A stretch of DNA of 64,000 nucleotides from Bradyrhizobium sp. CIAT3101 (GCF_029714945.1 NZ_CP121634.1:1943001-2007000), one strand, 5' to 3'. Shown: positions 37,203-46,702, numbered from the stretch's first letter. Notes: a model not told the origin generated them from the sequence alone. Made by a program: numbers and translations.

Positions 37203-38588
37203 TCAGCCTGCAACCTGCTTGATGCGGGCGATCATCTCGTCGACGGCCTTGTCGACCGGGACCTTCTCGCTGACAACCCGGTTCATCGCCTTGGCCCAGA
37301 TGTTCTCGTTGTTGAGAATCGTGAACTTCCAGTTCTTGGTGAAGTCGAACGGCGCGGTACCGCCGGTGAACTGATTATAGACCGCCTTGCGATGCTTGTC
37401 GGCCTGCCAGAACGGGCTGGCCTGGCTTTCCTTCGTCACCGGGAACCAGCGGCCGAGCGCACCCTCGATATAGGGGCGGACATTGTCTTCCTGGAGCAGG
37501 AAGCTGATGAACTGCTTGGCCTCGGGCTTGTTCTTGGCCGCGGTGAAGATCAGTCCGGTCTTGACGTCGGAGCGGTAGCGGATGGTCGAACCATCCGGCG
37601 CCTTCGGGAAGGACGCCGTGACGATGTCCTGCTCATAGGCCTTCTTGCCGGCGTCGCGCTGCTCTTGCGTGAGCGCCTGGTTCTGCGAATCCTCGAACCA
37701 CTTCGCCGCGATCGAGATCGTGAAGTTGTGGGTCATCACGATGGTCTTGTTGTGGAAGGCGACGTTGTTGTCCGGATCCTTCCAGGTCGTGGAGGAGGGC
37801 GGGGTGCAGCCCTTGATGTAGGTGTCGGTGTAGTCCTTCAGCGCGCTGATCAGGTTCTCGCGCACCTTGGGATCGTCGACCAGCAGCTTGCCGTCGTCGT
37901 CGACCAGCTTGACGTGATAGGCGTCCATGAAGGTGTAGAAGGACTGGAAGGCGTCGGTGGATTCCACGCCCATCGGCTGGCCGACACCGTAGATGCGCTG
38001 ACCGGTGGCCTTGCGAATCGCCGGCTGCACCTTGTCGCACCAGAACGTCCAGTAGCCTGCCCAGTCGGTCGGGATGTCGGCGACCTTGAAGCCGGCCTTC
38101 TCGAGCATGTCGCTCCAGATCTCGACATGCATGCTCTGCTGCTTCAGCGGGAAGCCGTAATAGGCCTTCTTCTTGGTGACGTCGTTATAGAGGATCGAGG
38201 CGTCCAGCGTGTTCTGCACGAACCGGTCCTTGATCGGCTCCATGACGTCGGTCAGGTCCTCGAGCTTGCCCTCATAGGCCCACTTGCCCTGCGCCTGCAC
38301 GTCATAGGAATCGGAATAGGCGACATCGGGCACGGTGCCGGCGTCGAGTGCGGCGACCGTCTTCGGAATCATGTCCTGGATCGCGTACTGCGACAATTCG
38401 ACCTTGATGCCGGTCTTGGCTTCGAACTTCTTGATCGTCTCGAGCAGCGCGTCGTCTTCGGAGCGATAGAAGCCCTTGCCCCACCAGACCGTAATCGTCT
38501 TTTGCTGCGCAAATGCGGGTGCAGCGGCTGCAAACAGCCCGGCCGCAGCGACCGCCAGTGATACTGCGCCAATAACCTTGGATTTCAC
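37203..38588 (-). CDS. Extracellular sugar-type solute-binding protein (family 1)
   Basis: 461 residues from the GTG at 38588 (GGGAG upstream). The signal peptide ends near APAFAQQ. The mature chain starts KTITVWWGKGFYRSEDDAL and has the hinge-and-lobe pattern of MalE/UgpB-type proteins, including TVPDVAYSDSYD, YYGFPLKQQSMHVEIWSDML (core GFPLKQQSMHVE) and GALGRWFPVTK. The ligand is unknown; sugar, polyol or glycerol-phosphate are all possible. It is first in a three-gene importer operon. An inverted repeat lies just upstream. Confidence 0.88.
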   Translation of the reverse strand: MKSKVIGAVSLAVAAAGLFAAAAPAFAQQKTITVWWGKGFYRSEDDALLETIKKFEAKTGIKVELSQYAIQDMIPKTVAALDAGTVPDVAYSDSYDVQAQGKWAYEGKLEDLTDVMEPIKDRFVQNTLDASILYNDVTKKKAYYGFPLKQQSMHVEIWSDMLEKAGFKVADIPTDWAGYWTFWCDKVQPAIRKATGQRIYGVGQPMGVESTDAFQSFYTFMDAYHVKLVDDDGKLLVDDPKVRENLISALKDYTDTYIKGCTPPSSTTWKDPDNNVAFHNKTIVMTHNFTISIAAKWFEDSQNQALTQEQRDAGKKAYEQDIVTASFPKAPDGSTIRYRSDVKTGLIFTAAKNKPEAKQFISFLLQEDNVRPYIEGALGRWFPVTKESQASPFWQADKHRKAVYNQFTGGTAPFDFTKNWKFTILNNENIWAKAMNRVVSEKVPVDKAVDEMIARIKQVAG

Positions 38589-38610
38589 GTTTTTCTCCCT
38601 CAAGCCGCCG

Positions 38611-38636
38611 GTGTTTTAACCGGTCGGATAAAACAC
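38611..38636. promoter_or_regulatory. Inverted repeat upstream of the solute-binding protein gene (candidate operator)
   Basis: GTGTTTTA and TAAAACAC are perfect eight-base inverted repeats separated by ten bases, about 20 bases 5' of the GTG start on the minus strand. The 18-base centre-to-centre spacing would place both half-sites nearly on one face of the helix. No regulator gene is adjacent, so which protein binds is unknown. It could also fold in the 5' leader. Confidence 0.5.
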
Positions 38637-38783
38637 TAGCCCATGGCCGCTATCCGATCTAGCGGCATGTTGTCAGACCTAGGTCGAGGGGTATCAGGCT
38701 AAAGGAGATGCTTAACGCGGGCATCGATGCGATCGCCGCATCAATTCGCCCCGATCAATTCGCTGATGTCGCGGACGCCGTCC

Positions 38784-40685
38784 TCAGTTGGACTTCGCGC
38801 TCTCTTTGGCGTTCTCGGCCGTCGGCGATCCCTCCGGCGCCTGTCGCTTTCCGCCGGTGATGCGCTGCTTCAGGAGATCGAGGAAAGGAGACGCCGCAGG
38901 CGACTGGCGGATCAGGGCCTCGGGATCGGGAAAGATCAGCGGATCGTCCCACGGGCCCTGCACCATGAAGGGCAGTTGAAAGCCGGACGTTGTGTTGAGG
39001 CTCGCCACACCCTTCATGTCGTATTCGCGCGTCGGCACCGATGCGGTGCCGGTCAGCGTGATCTTCGCCGAAGGTCCCTCGATGCGGATGTCTTCGGCGG
39101 TGGCGATCCCGTCGGCGAATTTCACGGCGATCGTGAGATTGTCGAAGGGCGTCGAGCCGTTGCGGAAATTGCCGCCGCCGGACAGCGGGCGGCGCTCCAG
39201 CCGTTTCAAGAGCTGCTCGGCGTTGAAGCCCGCGATCGCGCCGTCATGCCCGGTCACGGTGGCGGTGCCGTCGAGCGACTGCACCAGGCCGAACGGGCTG
39301 GAGCCGGAAGCGAGGAGCGACACGTTGATATTGCCGCGGCCGGACAGCTTGTTCAGGCCGAACAGTTCGGAGGCGCAGGCCTGGAGATCGACGTCGGTGA
39401 ACTGGAATTGTGCCTTGATGTCGGCGACGCTGTCGGAGCGCGAGATGCCGAACGAGCCCTTGGCGATGCCGCCATAAACCTGCGCCTCGCCGACCGAGAG
39501 CGCCAGCGTGCCGTTGCGCAAATTCGCGCCGATCGCGGTGCGGCCGAGTTTGGTCGGGCCGACGGTCAGCCTGGCTGCCGACAGGCGCATGTCGAGGTCG
39601 GTGCTGGAAAGCCCGTTGAGATCGAACAGCTGCCTGTTCCAGTCGCGCGCGCCGCTCGCGAGCAGGCGGAAGGTGGAGATATAAGGCGTGAAGTCGAGCG
39701 CGTCGGCGGCGAGCGTCGCCTGCAGCGTCTGCCGGCCGTTATTGGCGTAGGTCATCACGCCCTCGGCGGCATTGCCGTCGAGCTCGACATTGACGTTGGT
39801 CAGCGCGATCGAGGCGCCGACGACATTGGCGCGCGCCTTCAGCGCGAAGCGACCGAAGCCGCCGCTGCCGGGCTGCGGCTGGCCGGCCCAGCGCAGCGCG
39901 TTGCGCAAGGACGGGCTGTCGATGGTGAGCGTGCCCTCCATCATCGGGCTGGTGCGGTTGGCGACGCTGCCGTCGAAGGCGAGCTTGAGCGGCGCGCTTG
40001 CGATCCGCGCCTTCAGGCCCGAGCGGTCGCCCGAAAGTGCCGCGACGAAATCGGCAAAGCTGATCGACCCGTCGACGCGCTCGCCGCGCCAGTCGAACTG
40101 CCCGGTCGCGGCAAAGGAGCGGGAGATCGAGGGCCAGGCCAGCGACAGATCGATGTCCTCGAACTTCTCGGTGGCTTGCGTGGCGACGTCCTCGTAGTTG
40201 AGCACGCCGTCCTGGATCCTGATCTCTGAGAACGAGACCTGGCTGTCGGCGCCGGGCTTCATCGTCCGGGCGATGGTCTGGATGAAGGGGGTCCAGTTGC
40301 TCTCGCCGTCCGGCTTCAGGCTGACATGGATGTGCGGCCGCAGCAGCGTCAGGTCGGCGATCTCGAACCGTTGCAGCAATAGCGGCAGGAGCCTGAGATT
40401 GGCGGTGAGCACGTCGACATGGAGCGCAGGGTCGGCGGTGCCGCCGCCCTTGAGGCCGACGTCATGGAAGGAGATGTAGCTCGCCGGCAGCACGGAAATG
40501 TCGATGTTGCCGGCTACGCTGAGCTCGAGCCCGGTGACGTCGCGAATCTGCGCTTCCACCGCCTTGCGCAACGCGTCGCGGTTGATGAGCCAGGAGGTCG
40601 CGATCAGGGCGATCAGCGCGACGCCGAGCAGCGCCGCGATCGGCGTCCCGAGGCGCTTCATTCCTTGGGCCATGGTCAATGGCAT
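38784..40685 (-). CDS. AsmA-family envelope protein
   Basis: 633 residues. A membrane anchor at about 13-32 (TPIAALLGVALIALIATSWL) is followed by the AsmA N-terminal motif with GLELSVAGNIDISVLPASYI (core TGLELSVAGNID). The C-terminal region has GTATVTGHDGAIAGFNAEQLLK and ends in a Lys-rich tail. AsmA-like proteins are long beta-rich bridges, now linked to phospholipid transport between the membranes. The ATG at 40685 is used; another ATG four codons on is equally possible. Single gene, divergent from the CoA-transferase pair. Confidence 0.88.
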   Translation of the reverse strand: MPLTMAQGMKRLGTPIAALLGVALIALIATSWLINRDALRKAVEAQIRDVTGLELSVAGNIDISVLPASYISFHDVGLKGGGTADPALHVDVLTANLRLLPLLLQRFEIADLTLLRPHIHVSLKPDGESNWTPFIQTIARTMKPGADSQVSFSEIRIQDGVLNYEDVATQATEKFEDIDLSLAWPSISRSFAATGQFDWRGERVDGSISFADFVAALSGDRSGLKARIASAPLKLAFDGSVANRTSPMMEGTLTIDSPSLRNALRWAGQPQPGSGGFGRFALKARANVVGASIALTNVNVELDGNAAEGVMTYANNGRQTLQATLAADALDFTPYISTFRLLASGARDWNRQLFDLNGLSSTDLDMRLSAARLTVGPTKLGRTAIGANLRNGTLALSVGEAQVYGGIAKGSFGISRSDSVADIKAQFQFTDVDLQACASELFGLNKLSGRGNINVSLLASGSSPFGLVQSLDGTATVTGHDGAIAGFNAEQLLKRLERRPLSGGGNFRNGSTPFDNLTIAVKFADGIATAEDIRIEGPSAKITLTGTASVPTREYDMKGVASLNTTSGFQLPFMVQGPWDDPLIFPDPEALIRQSPAASPFLDLLKQRITGGKRQAPEGSPTAENAKESAKSN

Positions 40686-40947
40686 GTCCTGATCGGGTTG
40701 GTCGCTGGAGCCAAAAGGGCGGGGCGGGAAACCTGCGCGCCCCCACGCCCAACCCCCGCAACTTGATGGGTTTTCTTGTCGCTTTCAAGGCCGCGGACGG
40801 GTCTGCCCACGGCGTGGGCAGCTTCTACCACCGGCTCTCGGAACGGAGAACCCCGTATCATTGACGGCTTCGGACGATTTCGCCTAATAATCGCCGCCAA
40901 TAAGGGCGCGACGCCTGCCGGCCGCAGCTTCAGTCGAGGGTTTTTGC

Positions 40948-41649
40948 ATGAACAAGGTCTATCCCGACGCCAAGTCGGCTCTTGAGGGCGTTCTCAAGGA
41001 CAACATGATGATCATGTCGGGCGGCTTCGGCCTCTGCGGCATCGCCGAGTCGCTGTCGGATGCGATCCGCGACTCCGGCGTCAAGGGTCTGACGGTTGTC
41101 TCGAACAATGCCGGCGTCGACGGCATCGGGCTCAGCCGCCTCCTCGAGACCCGCCAGATCAAGAAGATGATCTCGTCCTATGTCGGCGAGAACAAGCTGT
41201 TCGCCCAGCAATTCCTCGCCGGCGAGTTGGAACTCGAATTCAACCCGCAGGGCACCCTGGCCGAGCGCATTCGCGCCGGCGGCGCCGGCATCCCGGCCTT
41301 CTACACCAAGACCGGCGTCGGCACGCTGATCGCCGAAGGCAAGGAAGTGAAGGAGTTCGACGGCGAGAAATATCTGATGGAGCGCGGTCTGTTCGCCGAC
41401 CTCGCCATCGTGCACGCCTGGAAGGGCGACACCGCCGGCAACCTGATCTACCGCAAGACCGCGCGCAACTTTAACCCGATGATGGCGACCGCCGCCAAGA
41501 TCACGGTGGCCGAGGTCGAGCATCTGGTTCCCGCCGGTGAACTCAATCCCGACCACATCCATACGCCCGGCATCTTCGTGAAGCGCATCGTCGAGGTCGG
41601 CACGGCCCAGAAGCGCATCGAATTCCGCAACACCCGCCCGCGCAACTAA
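40948..41649 (+). CDS. scoA: 3-oxoacid CoA-transferase subunit A
   Basis: 233 residues. The glycine-rich [13 protein letters not shown] near residues 28-40 and [17 protein letters not shown] near 113-129 are typical of subunit A of succinyl-CoA:3-ketoacid CoA-transferase. The enzyme transfers CoA from succinyl-CoA to acetoacetate and lets the cell use ketone bodies or polyhydroxybutyrate products. It lies 17 bases upstream of the B subunit. Succinyl-CoA as donor is inferred from the family. Confidence 0.92.
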   Translation: MNKVYPDAKSALEGVLKDNMMIMSGGFGLCGIAESLSDAIRDSGVKGLTVVSNNAGVDGIGLSRLLETRQIKKMISSYVGENKLFAQQFLAGELELEFNPQGTLAERIRAGGAGIPAFYTKTGVGTLIAEGKEVKEFDGEKYLMERGLFADLAIVHAWKGDTAGNLIYRKTARNFNPMMATAAKITVAEVEHLVPAGELNPDHIHTPGIFVKRIVEVGTAQKRIEFRNTRPRN

Positions 41650-41666
41650 GAACACTGGAGAGTCAC

Positions 41667-42317
41667 ATGGCCTGGACCCGTGAACAGATGGCTGCGCGCG
41701 CCGCGAAGGAATTGCGTGACGGCTATTACGTCAATCTCGGCATCGGCATCCCGACGTTGGTCTCGAACTACATCCCCGATGGCGTCGACGTCAGCCTCCA
41801 GAGCGAGAACGGCATGCTCGGCATGGGCCCGTTCCCCTATGAGGGCGAAGAGGACGCCGATCTGATCAACGCCGGCAAGCAGACCGTGAGCGAGCTGCCG
41901 TCGACCTCGTATTTCTCGAGCGCGGATTCCTTCGGCATGATCCGCGGCGGCCATATGGATCTGTCGATCCTCGGCGCCATGCAGGTCGCCCAGAACGGCG
42001 ATCTCGCCAACTGGATGATCCCCGGCAAGATGGTCAAGGGCATGGGCGGCGCGATGGACCTCGTCGCCGGCGTCAAGCGCGTCGTCGTGGTGATGGAGCA
42101 TTCCGCCAAGGACGGCGCCAAGCTCCTGAAGAAGTGCAATCTGCCGCTGACCGGCGAGCGCGTGGTCGACATGGTCGTCACCGATCTCGCCGTCTTCACC
42201 ATCGACAAGCACGGCGACGGCGGCATGGCGCTGATCGAGCTCGCCGACGGCGTCACGCTCGACGAGGTCAAGGCCAAGACCGAAGCCGAATTCCGCGTCG
42301 CGCTGAAGAACACGTAA
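41667..42317 (+). CDS. scoB: 3-oxoacid CoA-transferase subunit B
   Basis: 216 residues. [19 protein letters not shown] near residues 20-38 and the catalytic-glutamate motif [10 protein letters not shown] near 51-60 identify the B subunit, whose Glu forms the enzyme-CoA thioester. [15 protein letters not shown] and [11 protein letters not shown] follow as in the family. It completes the transferase with ScoA. Confidence 0.93.
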   Translation: MAWTREQMAARAAKELRDGYYVNLGIGIPTLVSNYIPDGVDVSLQSENGMLGMGPFPYEGEEDADLINAGKQTVSELPSTSYFSSADSFGMIRGGHMDLSILGAMQVAQNGDLANWMIPGKMVKGMGGAMDLVAGVKRVVVVMEHSAKDGAKLLKKCNLPLTGERVVDMVVTDLAVFTIDKHGDGGMALIELADGVTLDEVKAKTEAEFRVALKNT

Positions 42318-42337
42318 GGTCGTCGCAAGGGGCGCGC

Positions 42338-42973
42338 ATGACGATACGGTCTGCGCGTCCCGAAGACGCCGATTTCATCGCAGGAATCATCCTGTCATCG
42401 ATGCGCGGCTACCGGTCGCGCGGCTGGTTCGACGTCGCGCTCGGCTGGCCCGAATCCCAATGCCTCGATTTCATCGCGCGCGTGACGACGGCACGCACGG
42501 TGTCGATGTGGCACGTCTCGCAGTTCCTGGTTGCTGAGATCGACGGGAAGCCGGTCGCGGCGCTCTGCGCCGTGCCTGCGGCGAACACCGGGCTCTCGGC
42601 CTGGCGCGCGGTCGAGGAAGTCGGTTTTGCGACCGGGCTTTCGGCTTCAGAGCTGGATGCCATCCGCCAACGCGCCGCCTACACGCGGGCCTGCTGGGTG
42701 CAGGGCGGCGAAGGCGATTGGATGATCGAGCATGTCGCAACCGATCCCGCCTATCGCGGCCGCGGCCTGGTGCAGGCGCTCATCGCCCATGCGCTGGAGA
42801 AGGGGCGGGCGGCCGGCTTTGCCCGCGCGACGATCTCGTTCCTGATCGGCAACGAGCCCGCCGAGCGCGCCTATGCCAAGGCCGGCTTTGTCCTGGCGGA
42901 AGAGAAACGAGATCCCGCCTTCGAGGCGATCATCGGCGCGCCGGGCTTTCGGATGTTTGCGCGCGCGATTTGA
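42338..42973 (+). CDS. GNAT-family N-acetyltransferase
   Basis: 211 residues from the ATG at 42338. The acetyl-CoA-binding motif appears as HVATDPAYRGRGLVQALIAHAL (core PAYRGRGLVQAL) near residues 131-142, with RAYAKAGFVLAEEK near 180. Substrate unknown. It follows scoB by 20 bases in the same direction, so it may share that transcript, though no functional link is evident. Confidence 0.82.
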   Translation: MTIRSARPEDADFIAGIILSSMRGYRSRGWFDVALGWPESQCLDFIARVTTARTVSMWHVSQFLVAEIDGKPVAALCAVPAANTGLSAWRAVEEVGFATGLSASELDAIRQRAAYTRACWVQGGEGDWMIEHVATDPAYRGRGLVQALIAHALEKGRAAGFARATISFLIGNEPAERAYAKAGFVLAEEKRDPAFEAIIGAPGFRMFARAI

Positions 42974-42999
42974 TCGCGCAGCGCCGACGGCGTGTGTGG

Positions 43000-43875
43000 T
43001 TACGACCTCGCCCACACCTTGCCCCACCGGGCCGACACGCTCGCCACCCACGACCGCTCCTCGCGCACGAGGCGGAAGCCGAGATTGGCGGGCGGCACGC
43101 CTTGGGCGCAGCCGCCGGCGCGAGCGTCGCGGATGAAGTCCGTGACATAGGCGCGGTGCGCGCCTTCGGCGACGCGCACGCCGCAATTCACCGTCGGGCG
43201 GCCGGCATTGCCTGAAGCGTCGACGCGCGAGCGCACGAAGCAGGTCGAGGTCCACTCCCAGACATTGCCGGCGAGATCGGACACGCCGCGCTCGTTCAGG
43301 CCGAACTTGCCGAATGGATAGGCCGTGGTGTCGGACAGGTCGCGTTCGGATTCGCGCTCATAGCGGCTGATCCAGCGCTTTGCGGGATCGTCCGCGTCGA
43401 CCGGCGCGCCATCGTCCTTGAATCGGGAGCCTGCCGCGAAAGCCCATTCCGCATCGCTCGGCAGGCGATAGTGATGGCCGGTCCTGCGCGACAGCCAGCT
43501 GGCATAGGCCTGTGCATCGTGCCAGCTCACCTGCACCGCGGGGCGGTCGGGCGCGATCGTCACGCCGCGATCGAGCGCGTGGCACTCGCCGTCACGCACG
43601 CAAAGCTGGTAGTCCGCGGAGGAGACCTGCTCGCGCATGATGTGAAGCGGCCGCGTGAACTGCAGTGTGCGCAGCGGCGCCTCGGCCTGTTGCCCGGCGC
43701 GCGTGAAGTCGCCGGCCTCGCGATAGGCGAAGCTGCCCGCCACGATCTCGACGATCACAGGCTCGCCCTGCGTGCCGCGCGTCGACATCTCGGAGACCAG
43801 CGGCGCAACGGCCAGCGGTCCTGCGAACCCGGCGGCACAGGCGAGGAGTAATTTGAGCTTGAATGCAATCAGCAT
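43000..43875 (-). CDS. nirV: NirV, formylglycine-generating-enzyme-like protein linked to NirK
   Basis: 291 residues with an N-terminal signal segment. The SUMF1/FGE-sulfatase fold is shown by VSWHDAQAYASWLSRRTG, YRLPSDAEWAFAAGS and DLAGNVWEWTS, and by LGFRLVRE near the end. A gene of this family directly downstream of nirK is known as nirV in denitrifiers. Its role is not settled; help in NirK maturation has been proposed. GGGGGAA precedes the ATG at 43875. It is separated from nirK by a strong hairpin, so its expression may differ from that of nirK. Confidence 0.88.
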   Translation of the reverse strand: MLIAFKLKLLLACAAGFAGPLAVAPLVSEMSTRGTQGEPVIVEIVAGSFAYREAGDFTRAGQQAEAPLRTLQFTRPLHIMREQVSSADYQLCVRDGECHALDRGVTIAPDRPAVQVSWHDAQAYASWLSRRTGHHYRLPSDAEWAFAAGSRFKDDGAPVDADDPAKRWISRYERESERDLSDTTAYPFGKFGLNERGVSDLAGNVWEWTSTCFVRSRVDASGNAGRPTVNCGVRVAEGAHRAYVTDFIRDARAGGCAQGVPPANLGFRLVREERSWVASVSARWGKVWARS

Positions 43876-43894
43876 GACTTTCCCCCGAAAGAAG

Positions 43895-43920
43895 AAGGGG
43901 CCGGCGATGGCCGGCCCCTT
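43895..43920. terminator. Strong hairpin between nirK and nirV
   Basis: AAGGGGCCGGC and GCCGGCCCCTT form a perfect 11-base-pair stem with loop GATG. On the minus strand it follows the nirK stop by seven bases and is trailed by CTTCTTTC, a pyrimidine-rich but not pure T-run. It is likely a partial terminator or an mRNA-stabilising element. Confidence 0.75.
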
Positions 43921-43927
43921 GTCGCGT

Positions 43928-45025
43928 CTAGTTGGTATTGGGAGCCGGTATCTCAGCAGGCGCCTTCACCTGGGTCATCAGATCGTCGTTCCACTTGCCT
44001 TCGACCTTGAAGTGCGCGGTGGCGCCGAGGTCGGCGGCCTCGATCAGGTTATGCGTGACATAGGCATAGATGCCGGGCTGCAGGAACTTGTACATCGCCG
44101 CTCCCGCCGAGCCGCCGCGGATGAACCAGGTCTCGAGCCCGGTCTCCGGCGGGTTGGAGAATTTGCCGGTCTCCCAGACATAGTCGCCATGGCCGCCGAT
44201 CAGATGCGGACGGCTGTCGCGATTGGCTTGCGAATGCACGATCAGCACGTTCTCGCCGACCTTGGCCGTCAGCGCGTTCTTGCCGGTGAGCGCGCCGACC
44301 TTGCCGTTGAACACGACGTGCGAGGGGATCAGCTTCTTCATCACCTCCTCGGTGTCGGTGAAGGCTTCGCCCGGCGAGTCGTAGGACTTGAAATTGCCCT
44401 TCTCGTCGCGCGGCACGTACATGTCCTGCTCACCGACATAATAGACCTTGTCGTATTTCAGCGCGTGGCCCTTGCCGTCGTTCAGCCCGTCGCGCGGCAG
44501 CACCATCACGGCGCCGTTCATGCCGGAGACGACATGCCAGGGGATCATCGGGCCGCCCGGGGCGCAGTGATAGACGAACACGCCGGTCCGCGTCGCCTTC
44601 CAGCGCAGCACGACCTGCTCGCCGGGATTGACCAGCGTGAGCTCGGCGCCGCCGAGCGCGCCGGTCGCGGAGTGGAAGTCGATGTTGTGCGGCATGGTGT
44701 TGGTCGCGGGATTGACCAGCGTCAGCTCGACATAGTCGCCTTCATGCACGACCATCAGCGGGCCCGGCATCGAGCCGTTGAAGGTCATGGCCTGGAAGGT
44801 CGTGCCCTTGTCGTCGATGACCACCTTCTTCTCCTCGATGGTCATCCTGAATTCCATGATCTTGGGCGCTTGCGTCGTCGCCTGCTCGTGCGCGTGCACG
44901 AAGGGCGGGGCGACCAGCTCGACCTTCTGTCGTGGCAGCTTGAGATCGCTGGCAGCGAAGGCGGGTGTCGCGAGCATCAGGGCGGTCGCGGCGGCGCCGA
45001 TCAATGCGGCTCTGCGGGTGAACAT
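43928..45025 (-). CDS. nirK: Copper-containing nitrite reductase
   Basis: 365 residues from the ATG at 45025 (AAGGA upstream); earlier in-frame starts precede the signal peptide and are rejected. The N-terminus [15 protein letters not shown] ending near AFAA suggests Tat export to the periplasm. Type 1 copper ligands are His113, Cys154, His164 and Met169; type 2 ligands are His118, His153 and His325. Catalytic Asp116 (in MPHNIDFH) and His274 (in RPHLIGG) are present. It reduces nitrite to nitric oxide, the defining denitrification step. A FixK/NnrR-type box lies about 76 bases upstream. Confidence 0.97.
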   Translation of the reverse strand: MFTRRAALIGAAATALMLATPAFAASDLKLPRQKVELVAPPFVHAHEQATTQAPKIMEFRMTIEEKKVVIDDKGTTFQAMTFNGSMPGPLMVVHEGDYVELTLVNPATNTMPHNIDFHSATGALGGAELTLVNPGEQVVLRWKATRTGVFVYHCAPGGPMIPWHVVSGMNGAVMVLPRDGLNDGKGHALKYDKVYYVGEQDMYVPRDEKGNFKSYDSPGEAFTDTEEVMKKLIPSHVVFNGKVGALTGKNALTAKVGENVLIVHSQANRDSRPHLIGGHGDYVWETGKFSNPPETGLETWFIRGGSAGAAMYKFLQPGIYAYVTHNLIEAADLGATAHFKVEGKWNDDLMTQVKAPAEIPAPNTN

Positions 45026-45094
45026 CGCTAGGCATCCTTCATGTGAAAGGGTTTTGATGACGGATGCAGTGTGCGCCTGTTGCGGCAAGAGTGT

Positions 45095-45108
45095 TTGCGC
45101 TGCGACAA
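45095..45108 (-). promoter_or_regulatory. FixK2/NnrR-type box in the nirK promoter
   Basis: On the minus strand TTGTCGCAGCGCAA. It fits TTGN-N6-GCAA, with T where the usual consensus has A or C. Its centre is about 76 bases from the nirK ATG; with the normal -40.5 spacing a transcript would begin about 36 bases before the start codon. Confidence 0.7.
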
Positions 45109-45177
45109 GCTTTTGCCGGATTCGCCTCCGGTGAATTCCTTAAGAGGTTTTCCGGTGTGCGGCACAGTGCTCGGACT

Positions 45178-45191
45178 TTGAGCGAGCGCAA
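45178..45191 (+). promoter_or_regulatory. FixK2-type box upstream of hemN
   Basis: TTGAGCGAGCGCAA matches TTG(A/C)-N6-(T/G)CAA exactly. Its centre is about 92 bases before the hemN ATG, which predicts a 5' leader near 50 bases. Known hemN2 in Bradyrhizobium japonicum is under FixK2 control. Confidence 0.75.
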
Positions 45192-45276
45192 GGTCGCGGG
45201 TTTGAAAGCGGGTAATCCAGTGCCATTCGCAGCTTGCCGTATCCGCAGGCGGCATCAATCGACGAATGGGTAAGAT

Positions 45277-46629
45277 ATGAGGACTGATCTCGCAGCTAGC
45301 TACGGCGAAGAGAGACTGCCGCGCTACACGAGCTATCCGACAGCGCCGCACTTCTCGCCGGCGGTTGGTGCCGACGCCTACGCACGCTGGCTGTCCGAGC
45401 TGCCCGCGGGCGCCAGCGCATCGCTTTATCTGCACGTGCCGTTCTGTCGCGAGATGTGCTGGTATTGCGGCTGCCATACCCAGATCGTTCGCCGCGACGG
45501 GCTGATCGCTGCCTATCAGCGGACGCTGCGCAGCGAAATCTCAGGGGTCGCCGATCCCATCGGGCGCCGCATCAAGGTCGAGCACATCCATTTCGGTGGC
45601 GGTACGCCGACGATCATGGCGCCGGAGGCCTTTGCGGAGTTGATGGCGGCGATGCGCCAGGCGTTCTTCGTGCTGCCCTCGGCCGAGATCGCGGTCGAGA
45701 TCGATCCGCGCACGCTGACATCGGAGATGGTGGAGGCCATGCGGCTCTCCGGCGTCAACCGCGCGAGCCTCGGCGTGCAGAGTTTCGATCCGGTCGTGCA
45801 GCGCGCGATCAACCGGGTGCAGAGCTTTGAGCAGACGGCCTCCGTCGTCGACATGCTCCAGCGCGCCGGCATCAGGGGGATCAATTTCGACCTGATCTAC
45901 GGCCTGCCGCACCAGACGATCGCATCGTGCCTGGACACGGTGCGGCGCTCGCTCGAACTGGCGCCGGCCCGCTTTTCGGTGTTCGGCTACGCGCATGTGC
46001 CCGATTTCAAGAAGCACCAGCGCATGATCAATGAGGAGCATCTGCCGGACGGCCTCGCGCGCCACGACCAGGCTTGCGCCATCGCCAACGCGCTGAAGGA
46101 GGCCGGCTATGTGCAGATCGGGCTCGATCATTTCGCGCGTCCCGATGACGCCATGGCGGTGGCTTTCGAGCAGGGGGCGCTGCGGCGCAATTTCCAGGGT
46201 TACACCACCGACCAGAGCGAGGTGCTGCTCGGCTTTGGCGCCAGCGCGATCGGACATCTGCCGCAGGGCTATGTCCAGAACGCGGTGCAGATCGGTGCCT
46301 ATGCGCAACGCATTGCGGATGGCCGCCTCGCCACCGCGAAAGGCTATGGGCTCACCGATGACGACCGGCTGCGTGCCGACATCATCGAGCGCATCATGTG
46401 CGAGTTCGGCGCCGATCTCGGCGACATCTGCGCGCGCCATGGCGCGAAGCCGGAGGCGATGCTGCAATCCGCGTCGCGGCTGAAGCCGCTGATCTCGGAT
46501 GGCGTCGTCAGGCTCGACGGCGATCGCCTCGCGGTCGCGAGCGACTCGCGCTTCCTGGTCCGCAGCGTGGCCGCCGCGTTCGATGCGCATCTCGATCCGG
46601 GCAAGCAGTTGCACAGCCGGGCGGTGTAG
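45277..46629 (+). CDS. hemN: Oxygen-independent coproporphyrinogen III dehydrogenase
   Basis: 450 residues. The radical-SAM cluster motif is CREMCWYCGC with Cys57, Cys61 and Cys64. YGEERLPRYTSYPTAPHF at the N-terminus and HFGGGTPTIM near 107 are HemN hallmarks, as is GINFDLIYGLPHQT. It decarboxylates two propionates of coproporphyrinogen III in heme synthesis without oxygen. In the context of nirK and nnrR it corresponds to the hemN2 copy described in Bradyrhizobium. It is divergent from nirK, and each gene has its own box in the 251-base spacer. Confidence 0.95.
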   Translation: MRTDLAASYGEERLPRYTSYPTAPHFSPAVGADAYARWLSELPAGASASLYLHVPFCREMCWYCGCHTQIVRRDGLIAAYQRTLRSEISGVADPIGRRIKVEHIHFGGGTPTIMAPEAFAELMAAMRQAFFVLPSAEIAVEIDPRTLTSEMVEAMRLSGVNRASLGVQSFDPVVQRAINRVQSFEQTASVVDMLQRAGIRGINFDLIYGLPHQTIASCLDTVRRSLELAPARFSVFGYAHVPDFKKHQRMINEEHLPDGLARHDQACAIANALKEAGYVQIGLDHFARPDDAMAVAFEQGALRRNFQGYTTDQSEVLLGFGASAIGHLPQGYVQNAVQIGAYAQRIADGRLATAKGYGLTDDDRLRADIIERIMCEFGADLGDICARHGAKPEAMLQSASRLKPLISDGVVRLDGDRLAVASDSRFLVRSVAAAFDAHLDPGKQLHSRAV

Positions 46630-46640
46630 TCGCCGCCAGC

Positions 46641-46654
46641 TTGCGCTTCAGCAA
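46641..46654 (+). promoter_or_regulatory. FixK/NnrR-type box upstream of the DUF1858 gene
   Basis: TTGCGCTTCAGCAA matches TTG(A/C)-N6-(T/G)CAA exactly, 12 bases after the hemN stop. Its centre is about 55 bases before the DUF1858 ATG, giving a predicted 15-base leader. Confidence 0.65.
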
Positions 46655-46702
46655 AGAAGCGCAGCTCCGCTCCGCTATCGTCTTTTCGGAACGGAGTTGT
46701 CC

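Noticed and set aside
43000..43875. True sulfatase-activating formylglycine-generating enzyme
   Set aside because: The fold is the same, but the position directly after nirK marks it as NirV, and no sulfatase gene is nearby.
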